Part shown: positions 57,903 through 64,000 of the stretch, piece after piece
Layout of the letters: each line of letters starts with the position of its first letter
Numbering within the stretch: position 1 is the stretch's first letter
Assembly (NCBI GenBank): GCA_019638115.1
Contig: JAHBUK010000004.1
Location: forward strand, 490,001 to 554,000
Reading direction: 5' to 3'
DNA length: 64,000 nucleotides
Origin: Flavobacteriales bacterium
Lineage (GTDB): Bacteria; Bacteroidota; Bacteroidia; Flavobacteriales_F; PHOS-HE28
Position numbers and translations under genes: made by a program
Notes under the pieces: model-generated
The model's database searches: none
Seen by the model: the letters and a program-made list of their open reading frames with translations, nothing else
What the model was told of the DNA's origin: nothing

Positions 57903-58694
57903 CTACCCGCTCCCGCTCCCCCGCTTCACCTCCGTGATCACCGCCCCAACGGCCGCCAGTACCGGGGCGAAGAGGAGGCCCAGCACCGGCACCTTCATCA
58001 CCAGGCCGAAGAGCATGCCGTTGGCGAGCACGGCCCCCAGGCGATCGTTCACGGCACGCGTGCTTTCGCCAATGCGCATGCGGCGGCGCTCGAAGAGGTA
58101 GTCGAACATGGAGAAGCCATAGAAGTAGGCCGACACCAGAAAGAGCAGCACCACGGTGAACGGCGCGGAGACCGGTACGAAGAGCGTGAGCAGCCAGAGC
58201 ACGATGCTGATGAGGATCTCCAGCACGCCATTGCGGGCGGCCACCAACGCACCGCGCAAGGCATCGCGCCAGAAGCGGCCCCAACTGAAGGGGAAGGACC
58301 GCCCGGTGAGTTCTTCCTCCGTGCGTTCACTGGCATAGGCCAGCAAGGGCGCGAGCAGAATGAGGATGATGTACTTGCTGGTGAGGTAGAGCACATAGGC
58401 GATGGCCAGCTTCAGCAGGATGGTCACCAGCAGCTCCCAAGCACCATTGAGCAAGGCCTTCAGCTGCGCCCACAGGCCATCCGCTTCCTCCGGCACCGGC
58501 AGCGCCAAGGCCCGCGCCACCCATGCCGCCGCCCCATTCACCGGGCCTTCCAGCACAGCGAACAGTCCCAGGCTCAACAAGACCCAAAGCAGCAAGGGCA
58601 CCACGAACATCCAGCCCATGCGCCGTTGCAACACGAAGCGAAAGGCGGCCATGAACCCATCAATGCCCAAGGCGAAGTCGCGCAGCAGTGTCAT
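57903..58694 (-). CDS. EI24/CysZ-like membrane protein
   Basis: A 263-aa membrane protein with about six helices. The pattern FALGIDGFMAAFRFVLQRRM at the start and LLAPLLAYASERTEEELTG in the middle match the EI24 family, related to CysZ. It may act in sulfate or other small-solute transport, though the family is heterogeneous. The ATG at 58694 is preferred; the frame upstream is repetitive sequence. A Glu/Arg-rich RERRRMRIGES segment is conserved in the family. Confidence 0.75.
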   Translation of the reverse strand: MTLLRDFALGIDGFMAAFRFVLQRRMGWMFVVPLLLWVLLSLGLFAVLEGPVNGAAAWVARALALPVPEEADGLWAQLKALLNGAWELLVTILLKLAIAYVLYLTSKYIILILLAPLLAYASERTEEELTGRSFPFSWGRFWRDALRGALVAARNGVLEILISIVLWLLTLFVPVSAPFTVVLLFLVSAYFYGFSMFDYLFERRRMRIGESTRAVNDRLGAVLANGMLFGLVMKVPVLGLLFAPVLAAVGAVITEVKRGSGSG

Positions 58695-58720
58695 GGCGGG
58701 TGAAGGTCGGGAATAGTCGA

Positions 58721-58913
58721 GGTTCGAAAGTGGAAGTATGAAAGCTGAAAGCTGAAAGTTGAAAGTTGAAAGCGGGGAGTTGAGAGTTGGGTGTCGAAGG
58801 TTGAGAGTCGAAAGCTGAGAGTTGAAAGTTGGAAGTTGGGCGTTGGGGGGTGTTGCATTTCGTTCAACGTTCGGCATTCCGTTCAGCGTTCAGCGTTTCT
58901 TCCATCCAGCGTT
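58721..58913. repeat. long degenerate GTTGAAAG / GTTGGAAG repeat tract
   Basis: About 190 bp of imperfect 7-bp-like repeats (GAAAGCT, GTTGAAA, GTTGGAA, then GTTCAGC words) fill the space between the divergent EI24 gene and purB. It resembles 3620-3718. No gene seen. Confidence 0.75.
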
Positions 58914-58927
58914 CATCGCCCCCCGGT

Positions 58928-58935
58928 TACCTTTG
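58928..58935 (+). promoter_or_regulatory. -7 box of purB
   Basis: TACCTTTG, an exact TAnnTTTG, 21 bp before the ATG at 58957. It lies just after the long repeat tract, which may therefore sit over the -33 region. Confidence 0.65.
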
Positions 58936-58956
58936 CCGCTTCCTTTCCGCCCCCGC

Positions 58957-60324
58957 ATGGAACTCAGCCCGCTCACTGCCATCTCCCCCATCGACGGACG
59001 CTACCGCGACCGCACGCGTAACCTGGCCAACTGGTTCAGCGAACAGGCCCTGATGCGCTACCGCCTGCGTGTGGAGCTGGAGTACTTCACCTTCCTCTGC
59101 GAAGTGCCCCTGCCCGAACTGGCCGGTACCCCGCTGGAGCAGCTGGATCCCGTGCGGCGCCGCATCGATGAGCTGAGCACCAGCGACGCGCAACGCATCA
59201 AGGACATCGAGAAGGTGACCAACCACGATGTGAAGGCCGTGGAGTATTTCCTGAAGGAGCGCCTGACGGAAGTGGGACTGGAACGGCAGCAGGAGTTCGT
59301 GCATTTCGCGCTCACCAGCCAGGATGTGAACAACACCGCACTGCCCATGCTGGTGAAGGATTTCGTGCACCAGGTCTACCTGCCGGCGATGCTGGAGCTG
59401 CGCGACAAACTGCACGGCTTCGCACTGGAATGGGCACAAGTGCCCATGCTCGCACGCACCCACGGCCAGCCCGCCTCACCCACGCGTTTGGGCAAGGAGA
59501 TCCAGGTCTTCGTGGAGCGCCTGGACCAACAACTGAAACTGATCCGCCAGGTGCCCTTCACCGGCAAGTTCGGCGGCGCCACCGGCAACTTCAACGCGCA
59601 CCACGCCGCCTATCCGGAGCTTGACTGGGTGAAGCTCGCCGACCGTTTCCTGCACGAAAAGCTCGACCTGGAGCGCCAGCAGTTCACCACCCAGATCGAG
59701 CACTACGACCACCTGGCCGCGCTCTTCGATGGCATGCGCCGGGTGAACACCATCCTCACCGACCTGTGCCGCGATGTGTGGCAGTACATCAGCATGGACT
59801 ACTTCCGCCAGCGGATCAAGGCCGGCGAGATCGGCAGCAGCGCCATGCCGCACAAGGTGAACCCCATCGATTTCGAGAACGCCGAGGGCAACCTGGGCAT
59901 CGCCAACGCCGTGTTCGGCCACCTCAGCGACAAGCTGCCCATCAGCCGCCTGCAGCGCGACCTGACGGACAGCACCGTGACGCGCAACATCGGCGTGCCC
60001 ATGGCCCACACCATGATCGCCATCGATGCCGTGCGCAAGGGACTAGGCAAGCTGCTGCTGAACGAGGCCGCCTTCCAACGCGACCTGGAGGCGCAATGGC
60101 CCGTGGTGGCGGAAGGCATCCAGACCATCCTGCGCCGCGCCGGATACCCCCAGCCCTACGAGCGTCTGAAGGAGCTTACGCGCGGCAAAGAGCGCATCAC
60201 GCAACAGGACATCGCCACGTTCATCGACGGGCTGGAGATCGACGTTGAATTGAAGCAGCGCTTGAAGGCGATCACCCCGCACAACTACACCGGAGTGGAC
60301 CTGCTGGGCCGCGTGATGCCGTGA
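58957..60324 (+). CDS. purB: Adenylosuccinate lyase
   Basis: A 455-aa fumarase/aspartase superfamily enzyme. It splits SAICAR to AICAR and adenylosuccinate to AMP. The signature SSAMPHKVNPIDFENAEG lies near residue 300; the general base His is in ARTHGQPASPT near 170. The start ATG is fixed by the -7 box. Full length for the E. coli-type subgroup. Unlinked to purL, 53 kb away. Confidence 0.96.
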   Translation: MELSPLTAISPIDGRYRDRTRNLANWFSEQALMRYRLRVELEYFTFLCEVPLPELAGTPLEQLDPVRRRIDELSTSDAQRIKDIEKVTNHDVKAVEYFLKERLTEVGLERQQEFVHFALTSQDVNNTALPMLVKDFVHQVYLPAMLELRDKLHGFALEWAQVPMLARTHGQPASPTRLGKEIQVFVERLDQQLKLIRQVPFTGKFGGATGNFNAHHAAYPELDWVKLADRFLHEKLDLERQQFTTQIEHYDHLAALFDGMRRVNTILTDLCRDVWQYISMDYFRQRIKAGEIGSSAMPHKVNPIDFENAEGNLGIANAVFGHLSDKLPISRLQRDLTDSTVTRNIGVPMAHTMIAIDAVRKGLGKLLLNEAAFQRDLEAQWPVVAEGIQTILRRAGYPQPYERLKELTRGKERITQQDIATFIDGLEIDVELKQRLKAITPHNYTGVDLLGRVMP

Positions 60325-60414
60325 AGAGTTAGGGTGAGAGACGGCTGGAGTGAGCGGACGCGGGTCGCCATCACCTCAAGTTCCGTTACGCTCTCGCGGA
60401 GATCAACTCTTGTC

Positions 60415-60422
60415 TATCTTTC
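60415..60422 (+). promoter_or_regulatory. -7 box of the NfeD/flotillin operon
   Basis: TATCTTTC, one mismatch from TAnnTTTG, 18 bp before the ATG at 60441. Confidence 0.4.
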
Positions 60423-60440
60423 AGACCAACACGGTTACGG

Positions 60441-61037
60441 ATGCTGCTTTTCATCAATGAACTCTGGCAGGAGGCAGGCACCTTCGAGAAGGCGTATTGG
60501 GCCATGGCCCTCCCGTTTTCCTTCGGCTTGCTCATCATCCTGATCTCCACATTTTTGGGCGGTGATGCGGACGGGGGTGGCGTGGATGCGGAGATCGAAG
60601 CAGATACTGGCGCCGGTGTTCAGTTCTTCACGCTGAAGAACCTCGTAGGCTTCTTCACCATCATGGGATGGACCGGTATCGCGTGCATCAAGATGGAGCT
60701 GAGCGGTACGGCCACGGTGATCATTTCACTCACCGCGGGCCTGGCCATGATGGCTGCGATGGCCTACCTCTTTTACGGCATGAGCAAACTGGTGCAGGAC
60801 GGGACCCTGAAGATGGAACGCGCCATTGGACGCACCGGCTCGGTATACATGCGCATACCCGCGCAACGCAGCGGCATGGGCAAAGTGCAGATCACGGTGC
60901 AGGGCTCCCTGCGCGAGTTGGATGCGCTTACCGACCACGATACCGACATAGCCACGGGCACCATGGTGCGGGTTTCCGACCTGGTTGATGGACACATGCT
61001 CCTGGTGGCGCCACTTCCAATTTCTTCTTCCAAATGA
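60441..61037 (+). CDS. NfeD/YuaF-type membrane protein
   Basis: A 198-aa protein with three membrane helices (about 22-42, 65-82, 92-112) and a C-terminal OB fold (about 125-195), as in the NfeD/YuaF group that partners flotillins. Its last 4 bp overlap the flotillin ATG. The pair probably forms a membrane-microdomain complex. An acidic loop (DADGGGVDAEIEADTG) follows the first helix. Confidence 0.82.
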   Translation: MLLFINELWQEAGTFEKAYWAMALPFSFGLLIILISTFLGGDADGGGVDAEIEADTGAGVQFFTLKNLVGFFTIMGWTGIACIKMELSGTATVIISLTAGLAMMAAMAYLFYGMSKLVQDGTLKMERAIGRTGSVYMRIPAQRSGMGKVQITVQGSLRELDALTDHDTDIATGTMVRVSDLVDGHMLLVAPLPISSSK

Positions 61038-62572
61038 TGACCAACGGATTCGACATCATCCTGATCGCCATCGCAGCGGCGATCCTCTTCCTCTTCGTTC
61101 TCTTCTTCTCCCTGCTGAAGCGCTACAAGCGTTGCCCCAGCGACCGCATTCTTGTGGTGTATGGCAAGGTGGGCAGCAATGCGGAAGGTGTGTTCTCCAG
61201 CCGATGCATACACGGTGGTGCGGCTTTCGTGTGGCCCATTTTCCAGGACTACGCTTTCCTGGACCTCACACCGATCAGCATCGAGGTGAACCTCACCAAC
61301 GCCCTTTCGCGCCAGAACATCCGGGTGGACGTACCCTCGCGCTTCACGGTAGGCATCACCACCGAGCCCGAGCTGATGAACAATGCAGCAGAGCGCTTGC
61401 TGGGCCTGAACCAACCGCAGATCCACGACCTGGCCAAGGACATCATCTTCGGCCAATTGCGCTTGGTGGTCGCCACCATGGACATCGAAGAGATCAACAG
61501 CAACCGCGACAAATTCCTGGCGAACGTGGCCAGCAACGTGGAGGCCGAGTTGAAGAAGATCGGCCTGAAGCTGATCAACGTGAACGTGACCGACATCAAG
61601 GACGAGAGCGGTTACATCGAAGCACTGGGTAAGGAAGCTGCCGCGAAGGCCATCAACGATGCGCGCAAGAGCGTGAGCGAAAAGAACCGCGACGGTTCCA
61701 TTGGCGAAGCATTGGCGCAACAAGACGAGCGTACCCAGGTGAGCGCCGCCGTGGCACAAGCCAAGATCGGTGAGGCGAACGCCAACCGCGACGAACGGAT
61801 CAAGGTGGCCGATGCCGATGCGCTGGCCAAAGTGGGTGAAGCGGAAGCGTTACAGTTGCAGCGTATCCGCACCAGCGATGCCGATGCACGCGCAGTGGAA
61901 GGTGAGAACAAGGCCAAGATCGACATCGCGCAAAGCGATGCCCTGCGCCGCGAAGCACAGGCCGAGGCCAACCGCCGCGCCATTGCCGCAGAGAAAGTGA
62001 AAGAGGCCAAGGCCTTGGAAGAAGCCTACGAAGCACAGCGCACCGCCGAGACCGCACGTGCCGAACGCGACCGCGCCAGCCAGTTCGCCAACATCGTTGT
62101 GCCTGCCGACATCGACAAGCAGAAGGTGGAGATCGATGCCGAGGCCGAAGCCGAACGCTTGCGCCGCCTGGCCAAGGGTGAAGCCGATGCGATCTTCATG
62201 AAGATGGAGGCCGAAGCAAAGGGCAACTACGAGATCCTCACCAAACAAGCCGATGGTTTCAAGCAGATGGTGCAGGCCGCCGGCAATGATCCGAAGAGCG
62301 CCGTGCTGTTGCTCATCGCCGAGAAGCTGCCCGAACTGGTGCGCTTGCAGAGCGAGGCCATCCAGAACATCAAGATCGACAAGGTGACGGTGTGGGACGG
62401 TGCTTCCGGCAAGGATGGGAAGACCAGCACCGCCAATTTCCTCTCGGGCATGTACCAAAGCGTGCCGCCCCTGCGTGATATGTTCTCGCTGGCCGGCATG
62501 GACCTGCCCGATTACCTGAAGGGCAAGGACCTGCCGGAAGATGCAAGTGGTTCCGGTAGCCCAGCGAGCTGA
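61034..62572 (+). CDS. Flotillin-like SPFH protein
   Basis: A 512-aa protein. One N-terminal hairpin/membrane helix (about 6-27), an SPFH/Band 7 domain (about 35-200), then a long coiled-coil rich in Ala, Glu and Lys/Arg (about 205-400) with the EA repeats of flotillins. The last 60 residues end in a Gly/Ser-rich tail. Organises membrane microdomains. Coupled to the NfeD-like gene (ATGA overlap). Confidence 0.9.
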   Translation: MMTNGFDIILIAIAAAILFLFVLFFSLLKRYKRCPSDRILVVYGKVGSNAEGVFSSRCIHGGAAFVWPIFQDYAFLDLTPISIEVNLTNALSRQNIRVDVPSRFTVGITTEPELMNNAAERLLGLNQPQIHDLAKDIIFGQLRLVVATMDIEEINSNRDKFLANVASNVEAELKKIGLKLINVNVTDIKDESGYIEALGKEAAAKAINDARKSVSEKNRDGSIGEALAQQDERTQVSAAVAQAKIGEANANRDERIKVADADALAKVGEAEALQLQRIRTSDADARAVEGENKAKIDIAQSDALRREAQAEANRRAIAAEKVKEAKALEEAYEAQRTAETARAERDRASQFANIVVPADIDKQKVEIDAEAEAERLRRLAKGEADAIFMKMEAEAKGNYEILTKQADGFKQMVQAAGNDPKSAVLLLIAEKLPELVRLQSEAIQNIKIDKVTVWDGASGKDGKTSTANFLSGMYQSVPPLRDMFSLAGMDLPDYLKGKDLPEDASGSGSPAS

Positions 62573-62605
62573 TCCACGCTGAAGGATCTCGAACGAACTC
62601 GGAAA

Positions 62606-63334
62606 ATGGTGCCACGTCTTTGGAGTCTCGCCTACACCGGCTGGGTACGTAAACTGCTCGTGTTGGGCCTGTTGATGGTCGTAGTCGTTTGGTACTGCGA
62701 CCGACGCGTACGGGTCGTCTCCGGCACCTACCTTTTCGATACGGTGGAGCAACTACCGGACAACCTCGTAGGCGTGGTACTGGGCACCTCCGAGAAAGTA
62801 CGGAGCGGAAGACCCAATCTCTACTTCGAGCATCGCATGCAGGCAGCGGCCGAGTTGTACCATGCCGGCAAGGTGAAGCACCTGCTGCTGAGCGGCGATA
62901 ACCGCACCATGCAGTACAACGAGCCTTGGGCCATGCGCCGCGCATTGATGGCAGCGGGCGTGGACAGTGCGCACATCACCCTGGACTATGCCGGTTTCAG
63001 AACCTTGGACTCGATGGTGCGCGCACGGGAAGTGTTCGGACAGCAGCGCTTCACGGTCATCAGCCAACGCTTCCACAACGAACGGGCGGTGTTCATCGCC
63101 CGCCGTCTGGGCATCGATGCGATCGGCTACAATGCGCGGGATGTGAACGTACGTGCAGGTTTTCGCACCATGGTGCGCGAACGCGCCGCACGGGTGAAGG
63201 TCTTCCTCGATGTGCTTCTTGGTGTGGGCCCGAAGTTCCTTGGGGATCCCGTGCCCATCGTAAATGTTGAAGCACCAACGAGCGACTTAGATCCCGAACT
63301 CCACCTGGAACATCAGGGTCCAGTTGTTCCTTGA
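62606..63334 (+). CDS. SanA/YdcF-like DUF218 protein
   Basis: A 242-aa protein with one N-terminal membrane helix (about 15-30) and a DUF218 domain: VVLGTSEKVRSGRPNLYFEH (about 58-77), KHLLLSGDN, and FRTLDSMVRAREVF, close to E. coli SanA (vancomycin high-temperature exclusion). It probably acts in envelope integrity. The 3' end overlaps the convergent porin gene by 48 bp. Confidence 0.85.
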   Translation: MVPRLWSLAYTGWVRKLLVLGLLMVVVVWYCDRRVRVVSGTYLFDTVEQLPDNLVGVVLGTSEKVRSGRPNLYFEHRMQAAAELYHAGKVKHLLLSGDNRTMQYNEPWAMRRALMAAGVDSAHITLDYAGFRTLDSMVRAREVFGQQRFTVISQRFHNERAVFIARRLGIDAIGYNARDVNVRAGFRTMVRERAARVKVFLDVLLGVGPKFLGDPVPIVNVEAPTSDLDPELHLEHQGPVVP

Positions 63335-64000
63335 ACGATCGAAGTCCATGTTGCGGTCCAACCAACGGTAACCGCCGTAGGTCTGCAACTTGATCCGATG
63401 GCCGTTGAGGTACTTGCTCGACCCCAGCAACAATTCTTCAGTGGTCGGTGCCAGCCCTTCGAGTTGCGCTGAAGGCAGCACATGGCTGTAGCGCCCCACC
63501 AGTTCGTAGCGGCTCTTGAAGAGCTTGCTGAGCTGCGTATTGACACCGGTGCCTGCACGCACGAACCTGACCATACCATCTGCCGATGTGGTGATCGGAT
63601 CGTCACAGCGACGATCGAAATACTCCGAGGAGAGCGCCCATCCCTGGTACTTCATGACCATGTCCACGATGAAGGTGGACATATCGCGTTCCCCATACAG
63701 TTCGGACCCGAGCTGTCCGCCGGTGCGATAGGCCCTGTCGTTGAAACTGTAGGTACCGGCCACGCTCAATTTCGGTTTGGGCTCGAACTCCTGATCACCC
63801 TCGGAATAGTCGCCCGAGTTGGTGAAGCGGCCCAACGGCAGCCATTCCAAGCGGCCGGTGTAGGCCATGCCCGGGCCGCTGGGCGATGCACCTCGGCCAT
63901 CGCCCGTGGTGAAGGCACCCTTCACCTGCAATTCCTGGGGCCCCATGGGCAGGGTCCAATACCCGAACACACCGAAATCGCGATCGAGCGTATATGCCGC
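63287..64000 (-). CDS. Porin-like outer-membrane barrel (5' partial)
   Basis: The frame runs off the right end of the window, so only the C-terminal 237 residues are seen. Alternating strands such as YTGRLEWLPLG, STFIVDMVMKYQGWALSSEY and TLMFQVEFGI indicate a barrel of the phosphate-selective porin O/P type. It ends in the aromatic-terminated last strand. An apparent internal GTG start near 63970 is not the real start. The overlap with the SanA-like gene is tail to tail. Confidence 0.75.
   Translation of the reverse strand, partial: AAYTLDRDFGVFGYWTLPMGPQELQVKGAFTTGDGRGASPSGPGMAYTGRLEWLPLGRFTNSGDYSEGDQEFEPKPKLSVAGTYSFNDRAYRTGGQLGSELYGERDMSTFIVDMVMKYQGWALSSEYFDRRCDDPITTSADGMVRFVRAGTGVNTQLSKLFKSRYELVGRYSHVLPSAQLEGLAPTTEELLLGSSKYLNGHRIKLQTYGGYRWLDRNMDFDRSRNNWTLMFQVEFGI

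Overview
The window looks like a GC-rich member of the Bacteroidota, probably a Flavobacteriales-type genome. Many start codons are preceded by a -7 box of the form TAnnTTTG, as at purL, yidC, purB, the S46 peptidase and the S8 protease. Several secreted proteins end in a type IX secretion (T9SS) C-terminal domain. The gene families (S46 dipeptidyl peptidase, CarboxypepD_reg-like TonB receptors, DUF6249, DUF6438) also fit this phylum. No rRNA, tRNA or CRISPR array was seen.

Left arm (1-10.5 kb): a partial MscS channel, mtgA, an ECF sigma factor with an overlapping membrane anti-sigma candidate, tpx and small-type purL. A minus-strand cluster follows: lipoprotein, 7-helix membrane protein, NarL-type histidine kinase and LuxR response regulator. 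A secreted barrel-like protein and a small lipoprotein close the arm.

Defence island (10.6-33.4 kb, all on the minus strand). Read in transcription order it holds: a WYL-domain regulator; a cobalamin-domain radical SAM enzyme; a 919-aa fusion of a degenerate HsdM-like methylase, an HsdS-like target-recognition half and a histidine-kinase ATPase; a 407-aa receiver-domain protein; hsdM; hsdS; a barrel-like protein; a possible UDG-fold protein; an 1827-aa protein with a GHKL ATPase at one end and an SF1 helicase at the other; two tandem Xre/RES toxin-antitoxin modules; hsdR; and a small PD-(D/E)XK nuclease. Radical SAM, fusion, receiver, hsdM and hsdS overlap or nearly touch. This suggests a type I restriction system wired to a two-component-like relay, which is the best candidate here for an undescribed system.

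Right arm (33.4-64 kb): ordinary chromosome. It carries a polytopic membrane protein with an amidohydrolase, DinB and Crp/Fnr proteins, an M14-like deacylase, DUF202, a T9SS S8 protease, an HSDR_N-like orphan, amn, holA, a TonB receptor, pyrG, yidC, a DUF6438 lipoprotein, an S46 peptidase, two further T9SS proteins, an EI24 protein, purB, an NfeD-flotillin pair, a SanA/YdcF protein and a partial porin. Its intergenic regions hold several short-repeat families and one 163-bp element with 18-bp inverted termini.
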